Under the pieces are notes generated by a model. The model worked only from the letters and a program-made list of their open reading frames with translations. It was not told where the DNA came from and made no database searches. This document shows positions 52,437 to 62,081 of a stretch of DNA of 64,000 nt, piece by piece (position 1 is the stretch's first letter; the number at the start of each line of letters is the position of its first letter). The translations under genes and the position numbers were made by a program. Location of the stretch: contig NZ_JARZHH010000003.1 in the NCBI RefSeq assembly GCF_029946515.1, positions 62,001-126,000 on the forward strand, written 5' to 3'. The DNA is from Polyangium sp. 6x1. GTDB lineage: Bacteria > Myxococcota_A > Polyangia > Polyangiales > Polyangiaceae.

Positions 52437-53063
52437 ATGTTTTCCCGACGCGCCATCCTCTCTTCGGGCCTTGGTTTCGCGGGTTCTGTCCTGCTTTCGC
52501 GGAGCGCGCTCGCGAAGAAGGCCGAAAAAGACCCGATCCCCGCGCTCCCGCTCTCGTTCGCCGTCGCCGAGGAAGACGCCGTCGCGGTGCAAAACGAGAC
52601 GTGGATCGGAGAGCAGATCGCCGAGGCCACGCGGCTCTTCACGCCGATCGGCGTCACGTTGCGCAAGGCCTCCGCGCGCGCGCTCCCGGCGGCGCTCGCC
52701 AGGCTCGAGACGCGCGCCGACAGGGACGCGCTCGCCGCGCACCTCGAGCCAAAGCGGATCAACGTGATGATCGTGGCATCCCTGCGAGACGTGGACGATC
52801 CGAAGCTCTTCCGGATGGGCGTGCACTGGCGGCACAGAAAGACGCCGGCCAAGCATTGGGTGATCGTCGCGGCGAGCGCACGACCGAGCACGCTCGCGCA
52901 CGAGCTCGGCCATTTCTTCGGGCTCGGCCACAGCGACGTGACCGACAACGTGATGAGTTATTCGCGTACGGGTGTTCCACCGTTCTTCGACGCCAAGCAG
53001 GCGGAGCGGATCGAGAGCATGGCGCGGATGTACGTGGGGTCGAAGCTCCTCGAGCCCGCATGA
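52437..53063 (+). CDS. Metzincin-like zinc metalloprotease, exported
   Basis: The 208-residue protein has a Tat-like signal (S-R-R-A-I-L-S-S-G-L-G-F, cleaved near A-L-A at about 26). The zinc motif H-E-L-G-H-F-F-G-L-G-H fits the metzincin pattern H-E-x-x-H-x-x-G-x-x-H, and N-V-M-S-Y downstream is the Met-turn. It resembles compact matrixin-like proteases. No propeptide is visible. ATG 52419 is an alternative start six codons upstream. Confidence 0.87.
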   Translation: MFSRRAILSSGLGFAGSVLLSRSALAKKAEKDPIPALPLSFAVAEEDAVAVQNETWIGEQIAEATRLFTPIGVTLRKASARALPAALARLETRADRDALAAHLEPKRINVMIVASLRDVDDPKLFRMGVHWRHRKTPAKHWVIVAASARPSTLAHELGHFFGLGHSDVTDNVMSYSRTGVPPFFDAKQAERIESMARMYVGSKLLEPA

Positions 53064-53156
53064 GCCGCGCGCGCGGGCGCCCTTCGATTCGCTCGCCACG
53101 GGGCTCGAGATCGTTTACCCTACGGATCGTCCGGCCGATCGTGCCGGGGTCCTTTC

Positions 53157-54008
53157 ATGCAAACGCCTCCACGTCGAACGACACCCCCGCCGCCGTCCGT
53201 CGCGCCCGCTGCGAGTGAGCGCGCGCCTGCTGCTTCACCGATCAGCAGCGGCTTCGGGCGACCGAGCAGGCCGCCGCCGTCGTCGAGCGACGGCGCGCCT
53301 CGCTTGACGGACACCTGGGGGCCGATCTCTTCGGAGCGTTCGCCGCGCTCCTTTTCGCGCCCGCTGACCGGGACCGGCGAGCAGCGCGCCTGGTACCTGG
53401 ATCTGCCATCTCCGCCGGGGGAGGGACCCTTTCGGGTCAAAGGGATCGCGTATCGGGGTTTGACGCAGCTCGTGACGTCCCGCGTCGAGGGAGGCCCGGC
53501 GGCATTCGTCGCGGCATTGCCGTTGCCCGCGTTGCAAGGCTTCTTCGGCCAGCCGTTCCTCGCGGGCAGCTTCTACGACCTGTACCCGCTCGTGGCTGGC
53601 AGCGGCGTCCTCGCCTCGCTCTTGCGCTCCCAGCTCGACACGTTCGCGCACCAGCAGGGGCGCGCGCAGGCCTCGTACGACGTGGAGCACGCATACCGGG
53701 CTTTGTTTCAGGGCAAATCGGCGGACGACGTGCACGCGCGCCTCCGCCCGCTCGCCGGTCGGTATTACGATTTCGGCGAATGGAATGTCGACCGGGTGGG
53801 ACCGGATCGGATCCGCGTCGTCGAGCGGGCGCTTCCCATCTGGATCATGCCGTGGTTCATCCCGATGCAGATCGGCTATTTCTCGGGCCTCATGGCGGCG
53901 CTGGGCAAGCCCGGCTCCACGGTGACGTTGCAATCGTTCCGCCGCGAGGGGCTCGCGGGGTCGGTGCCGCTCGTCGTCCTGGAGCTCGAGGTCGTCATGC
54001 GCGACTGA
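53157..54008 (+). CDS. DUF2378-like myxobacterial protein
   Basis: The 283-residue protein has a Pro/Ser/Arg-rich N-terminus (1-75), then a domain of about 200 residues with V-K-G-I-A-Y-R-G, F-Y-D-L-Y-P-L-V and a late I-M-P-W-F-I-P-M-Q-I-G-Y. The first two are like the conserved blocks I remember in the DUF2378 (TIGR02265) family, which is largely confined to myxobacteria. Function unknown. Confidence 0.6.
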   Translation: MQTPPRRTTPPPPSVAPAASERAPAASPISSGFGRPSRPPPSSSDGAPRLTDTWGPISSERSPRSFSRPLTGTGEQRAWYLDLPSPPGEGPFRVKGIAYRGLTQLVTSRVEGGPAAFVAALPLPALQGFFGQPFLAGSFYDLYPLVAGSGVLASLLRSQLDTFAHQQGRAQASYDVEHAYRALFQGKSADDVHARLRPLAGRYYDFGEWNVDRVGPDRIRVVERALPIWIMPWFIPMQIGYFSGLMAALGKPGSTVTLQSFRREGLAGSVPLVVLELEVVMRD

Positions 54009-54070
54009 TCGAAGCGTTTCGCCGGGCGATCGGGGCTTCTCGCGGGGGCCTCGCCGTGGTACGGCGGGCC

Positions 54071-55534
54071 ATGCGGTCCTTCCTCGGTGCTACCTCGATA
54101 TGCCTCCTCGGGGCCCTCGGCTGCAGCGGCGGCGGCGAGACCCCCAAGTCGCCTCTTTTCGACGTCACCGGCACGATCGTCGACCTCCACCTGACCGAGG
54201 GGGGGGACGTGACGAACGTCCGTGATTCCGGTCAATTCGAGATTGCCGCGATCGTCCCCGGGGACGACGGCGCGCCGCGGGAGCTCCTCGCCGAGGTGGC
54301 GGAGGACGGCACGTTCCGCATTCGTGACCTCCCCGAGGGGCCTTATGATCTCCGCTTCATCGAGCTCTTCGGCACGGGGACGAGGCCGCCGCGGTTCATC
54401 ATGGACGCCCCGCGCACGCTCGATCTCGGCCGCGTTTACGTGGGCCGGCCCGACGCCGACCCCATCGCGACGGCGGACACGACGGAGCTCGCGCTTACGT
54501 TCGATGGATTGAATCCCTGGGAGGAAGGGTCGAGCATCGAGGTTTTCTCGCTCGGCGCGGGCACGATCGGCACGCTTCCCCCGGCGAATGGCATGCCGCC
54601 GGCCATGGACGCCACGCAGGTCACCGATTATCGCGTCGCCACATCGGAGCTCGTCGTGCCGAACGTCGTCGCGGGTGGCGCGGGGGACCAGGCCTATTTC
54701 ACGCAAAGGGTCGGGACGGCCGGCGTCGGGGCGCCTTATCGTTCCGTGCGCAAGGCCTTCGGTCCGATGTCGTTCACGCTCGCCGACGGCGCGACCACGC
54801 CCGTCGAGGGCACGTTCGTGGATGCGCCTTCAAAAAAGCTCTCCGTCTCCTTCGACGACGCTGCATTCCAGGCCCTCGCCGAGAGCGTGCATCCCGAGGC
54901 GACGATCGCGGGCAAGGACGTTCGCATTGGCGTGGAGCCGGGGGGCGCGGATCGCGTCTCCGTCTCCCCCACGCCCGATTTGCTCTTGTTCTCCGGCCTC
55001 CCCGCGGCGCAGCCTCCGGCCGAGCTCGTGTATGGCAATCCGTTCCCCGACGGCTGGGCCGAGGTCGCCGCCGTCGAGGTCTCGTATGCGGTGACGCACG
55101 TCATGCCCACGGGGATCCCGAAGACCACGGCCGTCGCGATGGGTCGCAGCGGCCCGGTCGCCTCGTTCTCCGGCAAGGTGGCGCCGACGCTCGGCCCGCC
55201 GCTCGACATCCGCGTGAATGAGCAGCCCGCGTATGGAGAGCTCCTCGGCATTGGCAAGACGCCCACGGTGACCTGGAGCGCGCCTTCGCTCGGCAAAGCC
55301 GCGGCGTACATCATCACGCTCCGGCGCCTCGATCCCGGAGGACAGCTCACGCGGACCATGGCGTCTTTCTCGACGCGAGAGCCCGTCTTGCGTATTCCGG
55401 ACGGCTTGCTCGACGTGGGGTATTATTATTACCTCCGCATCGGCGTGCGGGAGGAGTTCGACCACGCGGCGCCGCTCCGGGTCCAGGAGAGCCGCGTGTA
55501 TGCCGAGGCGCTCACCGGCGTCCTCTCGCCCTGA
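54071..55534 (+). CDS. Lipoprotein with beta-sandwich domains
   Basis: The 487-residue protein has a signal ending L-G-A-L-G-C (Cys18). The first domain (about 30-135) resembles carboxypeptidase-regulatory/transthyretin-like folds (G-T-F-R-I-R-D-L-P-E-G-P-Y-D-L). The rest looks beta-rich, with a final Ig-like segment containing Y-Y-Y-Y-L-R-I-G-V. No catalytic motif is seen. It lies 18 bp before gltS on the same strand, and probably shares an operon with it and galE. Confidence 0.72.
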   Translation: MRSFLGATSICLLGALGCSGGGETPKSPLFDVTGTIVDLHLTEGGDVTNVRDSGQFEIAAIVPGDDGAPRELLAEVAEDGTFRIRDLPEGPYDLRFIELFGTGTRPPRFIMDAPRTLDLGRVYVGRPDADPIATADTTELALTFDGLNPWEEGSSIEVFSLGAGTIGTLPPANGMPPAMDATQVTDYRVATSELVVPNVVAGGAGDQAYFTQRVGTAGVGAPYRSVRKAFGPMSFTLADGATTPVEGTFVDAPSKKLSVSFDDAAFQALAESVHPEATIAGKDVRIGVEPGGADRVSVSPTPDLLLFSGLPAAQPPAELVYGNPFPDGWAEVAAVEVSYAVTHVMPTGIPKTTAVAMGRSGPVASFSGKVAPTLGPPLDIRVNEQPAYGELLGIGKTPTVTWSAPSLGKAAAYIITLRRLDPGGQLTRTMASFSTREPVLRIPDGLLDVGYYYYLRIGVREEFDHAAPLRVQESRVYAEALTGVLSP

Positions 55535-55552
55535 GGCGCGCGCGGCCCTGCC

Positions 55553-56749
55553 ATGGATGTCCCTACCTATCAAGTCTCGGCCATTCAGGTCCTCGGCCTC
55601 GCTTGCCTCGGGCTCGTCCTCGGCCGCGGGATCCGGCGCGTCCTGCCCGTCTTCGAGCGCCTCAGCATTCCCGCGTCGATCCTCGGCGGCCTCGTGTACG
55701 CGATCGTCGGCCTCGCCTTGCGGGATCGCGTCTGCAATTTCAAGTTCGACCTCGCCTTACGCGACATCCTCATGATCGCGTTTTTCACGACGGTGGGGAT
55801 GACGGCGAGCCTCCGGCTGCTCGCGCTCGGCGGCAAGCGGGTCGCCATTTTCCTCGGCGCCGCGGTCCTCGGCCTGCTCGCGCAGATGGGCTGGGGCGCG
55901 GGGGCGGCGAAGGCGATGGGGCTGCCGCCGCTGCTCGGCGTCATTCCGGGCGCCGTATCGCTCACGGGCGGGCCCGCGACGGCGCTCGCGTTTGGCCCTG
56001 TCTTCGAGCAGGCGGGTGTCCCGGGCGCGACGGCGATTGGCCTCGCGTCGGCCGTCTTCGGGATCACCGTGAGTGGCCTGCTCGGCGGGTTCGTCGGCAG
56101 CTTCTTGATTCGCCGCCACGCCTTGCGCCCGGGCGAGAGCGACGCGATGCCGGCGCCCGAGATCGACATCGACGCGGGGCCCTCGGAGAAGCACGGAGAT
56201 TATCTCGCGCACATCATCGTGCTCGGCGTGGCGATGGCGCTCGGCTCGCTTCTCTCGGCGCAGTTCGCGGCCTGGAAGCTCACGCTCCCGGCGTACATCG
56301 GGGCGATGATCGTGGCCGGCGTGGTTCGCAACCTCGACGATCGCCTGCAATTCGCGGGCATCGATCAGAAGAAGATGGAGGAGATCGGCTCCGTCGCGCT
56401 CGAGCTCTTCATCGTGATGGCGCTGCTCACGCTGGAGCTCTGGCAGCTCCGCACGCTCGCGTTTCCCGTGCTCTTCATCCTGATCGGCCAGGTGGTGCTC
56501 ACGATCACGCTCTGCTGGACGGCCATTTACTGGATGATGGGCCGGAATTACACCTCGGCGGTCATGGCGGGTGGGTATTGCGGGTTCATGCTCGGCACGA
56601 CGGCGAACTCGCTCGCCTGCATGAACGAGATCGTGCGCAAATCGGGCCCGGCGCCCCAGGCGTTTTTCGCCGTGAGCATCGTGGGGGCGTTCCTCATCGA
56701 TTTCATCAACGCCCTGCTCGTCACGCAGGCCTTGAACGTGCTCCGCTGA
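55553..56749 (+). CDS. gltS: Sodium/glutamate symporter GltS
   Basis: The 398-residue membrane protein has about 10-12 helices in two repeats, with family motifs G-A-V-S-L-T-G-G-P-A-T-A and, in the second half, G-Y-C-G-F-M-L-G-T-T-A-N. Length is close to E. coli GltS (401). It would take up glutamate with sodium across the inner membrane. It precedes galE by 16 bp. Confidence 0.92.
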   Translation: MDVPTYQVSAIQVLGLACLGLVLGRGIRRVLPVFERLSIPASILGGLVYAIVGLALRDRVCNFKFDLALRDILMIAFFTTVGMTASLRLLALGGKRVAIFLGAAVLGLLAQMGWGAGAAKAMGLPPLLGVIPGAVSLTGGPATALAFGPVFEQAGVPGATAIGLASAVFGITVSGLLGGFVGSFLIRRHALRPGESDAMPAPEIDIDAGPSEKHGDYLAHIIVLGVAMALGSLLSAQFAAWKLTLPAYIGAMIVAGVVRNLDDRLQFAGIDQKKMEEIGSVALELFIVMALLTLELWQLRTLAFPVLFILIGQVVLTITLCWTAIYWMMGRNYTSAVMAGGYCGFMLGTTANSLACMNEIVRKSGPAPQAFFAVSIVGAFLIDFINALLVTQALNVLR

Positions 56750-56765
56750 GCGCGCGCCGAGCCCC

Positions 56766-57764
56766 ATGACCTCCGAACGTAGGACCGTTCTCGTCACCGG
56801 CGGCGCCGGGTACATCGGCTCGCACGCGGCCCTCGCCCTCGCGGCGCGCGGCGACCGGCCCCTCGTGCTCGACAACCTGAGCAAAGGCCACCGCGAGCCG
56901 ATCGAGCGAGTGCTGGGCGTGCCCGTGATCCAGGCCGATACGCGCGATCGCGCGGCCCTCGACGTGATCTTCGCGCGCGAGCGGATCGACGCGGTCATGC
57001 ATTTCGCCGCGTTCATGGAGGTCGGCGAGTCCGTCCTGGATCCGCTCAAGTATTACGAGAACAACGTCCACGGCACGGTCACCTTGCTCCAGGCGATGCA
57101 GGCGGCAGGCATCTCGACGCTCGTCTTCTCCTCGACGTGCGCGACGTACGGCGTGCCCGAGGTCGTCCCGATCCCCGAGGAGCACCCGCAGAATCCGCTG
57201 AACCCGTATGGCCGGTCGAAGCTCGTCGTGGAGAAGATCCTCGCGGAGTGCGAGACGGCCTGGGGCCTCCGGTCCGTGAGCTTTCGTTATTTCAATGCGG
57301 CCGGCGCGCATCCGAACGGCCTGCTCGGCGAGGACCACGACCCCGAGACGCATTTGATCCCGCTCGCCCTCCACGCGGCGCTCGGAAAACGCCCGTCGAT
57401 CCGGATCTTCGGCGAGGATTACGACACGCCGGACGGGACGTGCGTCCGCGACTACATTCACGTCTCGGACCTGGCGGATGCGCACGTGCTTGGCCTCGAT
57501 TATTTGCTCGGCGGCGGGGCGAGCACGGCCGTGAATCTGGGCAATGGGCGTGGTTTTTCCGTGAAGGAGGTCATCGCGGCGGCGGCGCGCGTCACGGGCC
57601 GCGAGATCGCCGTGGAGAAGGCCGAGCGCAGGCCCGGAGATTCACCTGTGCTCGTGGGAGCGAGCGCGCGCGCGCGGGAGCTGCTCGGCTGGTCGCCGCG
57701 GTACCCCGAGCTCGACACCATCATCGCCCATGCATGGGCGTGGCATCAGAAGCAACACGGCTGA
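56766..57764 (+). CDS. galE: UDP-glucose 4-epimerase
   Basis: The 332-residue enzyme interconverts UDP-glucose and UDP-galactose. It is an extended short-chain dehydrogenase: T-G-G-A-G-Y-I-G-S-H at the NAD site, S-S-T-C-A-T-Y-G with the catalytic Ser/Thr, and Y-G-R-S-K with the catalytic Tyr and Lys. The N-terminal and C-terminal motifs (N-L-G-N-G-R-G-F-S-V) match GalE. Together with galK on the opposite strand it supports galactose use by the Leloir route; no galT is in the window. Confidence 0.95.
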   Translation: MTSERRTVLVTGGAGYIGSHAALALAARGDRPLVLDNLSKGHREPIERVLGVPVIQADTRDRAALDVIFARERIDAVMHFAAFMEVGESVLDPLKYYENNVHGTVTLLQAMQAAGISTLVFSSTCATYGVPEVVPIPEEHPQNPLNPYGRSKLVVEKILAECETAWGLRSVSFRYFNAAGAHPNGLLGEDHDPETHLIPLALHAALGKRPSIRIFGEDYDTPDGTCVRDYIHVSDLADAHVLGLDYLLGGGASTAVNLGNGRGFSVKEVIAAAARVTGREIAVEKAERRPGDSPVLVGASARARELLGWSPRYPELDTIIAHAWAWHQKQHG

Positions 57765-57782
57765 CGGAATGGAAGCGAGGGG

Positions 57783-59201
57783 CTAACCGGCTTCGGGCCG
57801 GAGCCCGAGTCCGCGCGCGATCTCCTGGAACGTCTCGACCGCGGGCGTGGGCGTGCGCCGTTTGTCGGGGCTGTCGTAGTCGACACGGAAGAGGCCGAAG
57901 CGGGGCTCGTAGCCCTCGGCCCATTCGAAGTTGTCGAGGAGCGACCAGTGGAAATAGCCGCGTACGTCGACACCCTCGCGCGCGGCGCGCACGAGCGCCT
58001 CGAAATGGAAGCGCAGGAACGAGGGGCGGACCTCGCCGTCCTTGTCCGCGATGCCGTTCTCCGTGACGTACACGGGGAGCCCGAGCGCGCCATATCGCTT
58101 CAAGACCTGGTAGAGGCCTTCGGGGTAGATGTCCCAGCCGAGGTCGCTGACGGGCCGATCGGCGGGCACGTATTGCTTGGAGAGCGAAGGATCGCGGAGG
58201 TCGGCCCGGACGTGGTCGCGGCCGTAGTAATTGATGCCCATGTAATCGTAGGAGCCGACGAGGTCCGGGACGGCCACGTCGATCTCGATGACCCCGGGAA
58301 TCGCGAGCTCGACGCGGCCCGTGAACGGCGCGGACGCGATGGCCTCATTGAAGAAACGGTCGGTGAAGCCGGCGACCAGCCGATCGAGCGGAGAGCGGGT
58401 CGCTGGCTGAAAGATGCGGACGTGGTGCGCGATTCCAATTCGCGTGGCGTGCCCGTCGCCGTCCGCGTCCGTCGTATCCGCCTCGCGGATCGCCTCGGCC
58501 ATGCGCGCGTGGGCCACGAGCATGCGCGAGAGCACCCGCGCGGCAGCGCGTTGATCCGAGAGGCCCGGCGGAAAGATCCCCTTCACGTAGGAGAGCGTCG
58601 CGAGCACGTTGGGCTCGTTGATCGTGCACCAGAGATCGACCGCCGGGCCGAGCTTTTTCGCGACCCTGCGCGAGAAGGCCGCGAGGAGCTCGATCGTCCG
58701 ATCATTCATCCATCCGCCTTGCGTCGCCACCCAGCGAGGCAAGGTGAAATGGTGGAGCGTGACCATGGGCTCGATGCCGGCCGCGCGGAGGGCGAGCGCC
58801 CAGGCGAGGTATCGATCCGCGGCCTCCTCGTTCCACGCGCCCTCCGTCGGCTCGAGGCGGCTCCATTCGACGCTGAATCGATATGCATTCGCGCCGAGCC
58901 GGCGCATGAGCGCGATGTCCTCGTCGATGCGGTTCCACGAATCACACGCGGCGCCCGAGACCGCGCGATCCTTGATATGGGGCTCGCCGCCGGGAAACGC
59001 CCCGCGCTCCCAGTCGGTCCAGTCGTTGTCGAGGCCGCCCTCGATCTGGTGCGAGGCCGTCGCGGTGCCGAGCAGAAAACCCGCTGGCAAGGCCGAGGGC
59101 AACGAGGAGAGCGCGTCCTTTGCGCCGAGGACGCACGGGGGCGGGTGCGGATCTCGGGTGAGCGCGGCGTAACCCATGCGGGCGAGGCGTCCGAGGTTCA
59201 T
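57783..59201 (-). CDS. GH1-family beta-glucosidase/beta-galactosidase
   Basis: The 472-residue enzyme has the GH1 acid-base T-I-N-E-P-N and the nucleophile V-T-E-N-G, with the N-terminal signature F-L-L-G-T-A-T-A-S-H-Q-I-E-G. It hydrolyses beta-glucosides or beta-galactosides; substrate choice cannot be read. There is no clear signal peptide, so it probably acts in the cytoplasm. It lies 54 bp downstream of galK on the same strand, which favours galactosides. Confidence 0.93.
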   Translation of the reverse strand: MNLGRLARMGYAALTRDPHPPPCVLGAKDALSSLPSALPAGFLLGTATASHQIEGGLDNDWTDWERGAFPGGEPHIKDRAVSGAACDSWNRIDEDIALMRRLGANAYRFSVEWSRLEPTEGAWNEEAADRYLAWALALRAAGIEPMVTLHHFTLPRWVATQGGWMNDRTIELLAAFSRRVAKKLGPAVDLWCTINEPNVLATLSYVKGIFPPGLSDQRAAARVLSRMLVAHARMAEAIREADTTDADGDGHATRIGIAHHVRIFQPATRSPLDRLVAGFTDRFFNEAIASAPFTGRVELAIPGVIEIDVAVPDLVGSYDYMGINYYGRDHVRADLRDPSLSKQYVPADRPVSDLGWDIYPEGLYQVLKRYGALGLPVYVTENGIADKDGEVRPSFLRFHFEALVRAAREGVDVRGYFHWSLLDNFEWAEGYEPRFGLFRVDYDSPDKRRTPTPAVETFQEIARGLGLRPEAG

Positions 59202-59255
59202 GAGGCCGGCGGCTTTATAAGCTGGCCGTGCTCGGGCGGAAAGAGGCCTTGCAGC

Positions 59256-60425
<1,170 letters not shown>

Positions 60426-60450
60426 GAGCGCTCGGTGACCCGATCCAGGC

Positions 60451-61497
60451 TCAGGTCTTCGATTTGTACAGGTTGAAATCGGCGCCTATGACGAGGATCC
60501 AGGAGAATGCGTATTGCCACATCGGATCGATGAGGTTCGTGCCGAGCTGCGCGATGGCGAAAGGCGACATGCGATTCGACAGGAACTTTTTCGGCCAGCG
60601 GCCGAAGGCGACCGCGTGCAGGGTGAGCTGTTCGAGGCCCGTGCCGAGGACGCGCTGATACCGGCTGCTCACGCCGAGCAAGAGCTCGCCGGGCTTCGGG
60701 ACGGGGGCCGCATAGGCGACGAGGAGCTCGTGCGCGTGGCTGAAATCCTCGAGCTTGCGCAGGGTGAACGTGAAGTTGTCGTGATAGACGTCGTCGGGGC
60801 CCGCGCCCGGAGCGGTGTAGTAGTTCCAGTCGGCGGTGAAGTTGTATTGAAAGGCGATGGGCCCGACCTTGCCCTGGAGCGTGGGGAGGACCCGGAGACG
60901 GAAGCCCCCGTGATTGATGGGGGCGAGGAAATGGGCCGGGTTATCCATTCCCTCGCCGTCCTCCTGGTTGACCCAGTCGACGGCGGCCAGGCTGCCGCGC
61001 GTGAGCTGCCCCGCGGCGAGGCGCTCGCGGCCGAGCGGGGTCATGACGCGGAGGCCGCCGTTGAACGGCTCCTTGATGAAATAATCGTAGGCGCCCTGGA
61101 CCTGCAGTCGGAAGAACGCGATCGGGGTGATGTCGACGAAGGGCCCGACGGTATTGTTGACGAAGCCATAGACGTCACGCACGCCGATCGTGACGTTCGT
61201 CGAATCCCACAAGACCCCCTTTTTTTGCACGAGCGGAATCTTGTAGCCGAGCGTCGTGCCGATGGCCGAGCGGGTGTAGTGCATACCCCAGGGGACATAG
61301 AAGACGCTGAGATCGAGTGAGCGCGGGCGGCGCTCGTCGGGCGCTGCGGGGTCCGCGGCGGGCTTCGCCTCGGCGGGTTTGTCCGGGGACGTCGGCTCGC
61401 CGTCCTTTTGATGCGGCTCGTCGGCGTCGCCGGCGCGCGCGGTCAGGGAGAGCGAAAGCAGGGTGAGCGCCGTGAGACCGCGGAGGAGGGTTCGCAT
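60451..61497 (-). CDS. Outer-membrane barrel-like protein
   Basis: The 348-residue protein has a cleavable signal (A-R-A at about 20-22), a Glu/Pro/Ala linker, then a strand-rich body with many aromatic residues in alternating pattern (F-Y-V-P-W-G-M-H-Y, Y-N-F-T-A-D-W-N-Y-Y) and a final strand ending N-L-Y-K-S-K-T. This fits an outer-membrane beta-barrel. The position before galK hints at a sugar-related porin, which is only an inference. ATG 61497 is used. Confidence 0.7.
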   Translation of the reverse strand: MRTLLRGLTALTLLSLSLTARAGDADEPHQKDGEPTSPDKPAEAKPAADPAAPDERRPRSLDLSVFYVPWGMHYTRSAIGTTLGYKIPLVQKKGVLWDSTNVTIGVRDVYGFVNNTVGPFVDITPIAFFRLQVQGAYDYFIKEPFNGGLRVMTPLGRERLAAGQLTRGSLAAVDWVNQEDGEGMDNPAHFLAPINHGGFRLRVLPTLQGKVGPIAFQYNFTADWNYYTAPGAGPDDVYHDNFTFTLRKLEDFSHAHELLVAYAAPVPKPGELLLGVSSRYQRVLGTGLEQLTLHAVAFGRWPKKFLSNRMSPFAIAQLGTNLIDPMWQYAFSWILVIGADFNLYKSKT

Positions 61498-61620
61498 GAC
61501 GTTGCGCCGTGCGGCCCGCGCGAGGTGGTTTCGTGGTGCGCGTGGCTTGCTCCGGAGAGCATATCGGGAGTCGCGCGGGGTGTATACATGCATCCCGCCG
61601 CGCGTCACCCGGCGCGGTGA

Positions 61621-61965
61621 TCAGGCGTCAGCGCGGCGACAGGCGATGTCGACGATTTCGCGCTGCCAGCCCACGGACGAGCTTGCCTGGATGCGGCGAA
61701 ACTCGGCGATGGCGCGGACGCGCGCGTCTTCCTCGTCGGCGGCCTCGATACGGAACGTGCCGCGGAAGGTCCGAGCCTCCTGGCCCGCGTGCTCGGCGAA
61801 CGTCGGCTCCTTGTACGATATGACGACCTCGTAGAGAGCGCCGCGTGGGGCGGGGGCGCTCTGGGAAGTGCGCTCGGCCCTCTCGCGCTCCAGCGTATCG
61901 GGGAGGACCCGCCGCGTGCTCGGGGCGTCGTCCATCACGTCGTTCGGCGTCGTCACGAGGGACAT
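61621..61965 (-). CDS. Small protein of unknown function
   Basis: The 114-residue protein has a disordered N-terminal 40 residues and an alpha/beta domain with Y-E-V-V-I-S-Y and a helix with A-D-E-E-D-A-R-V-R-A-I-A-E-F. No family recognised. It is divergent from the cytochrome gene at 62082. Confidence 0.6.
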   Translation of the reverse strand: MSLVTTPNDVMDDAPSTRRVLPDTLERERAERTSQSAPAPRGALYEVVISYKEPTFAEHAGQEARTFRGTFRIEAADEEDARVRAIAEFRRIQASSSVGWQREIVDIACRRADA

Positions 61966-62081
61966 CCTAGCAGAGGGAACACGCTCGCCCCAAGAAGGTT
62001 TCGCGCGTGGTCCTTGACGCAGAAACGAGGCAGCGCGAAAAAATCTCGCGGATCACGCGGACACGAAAGGCCGCGATCAAG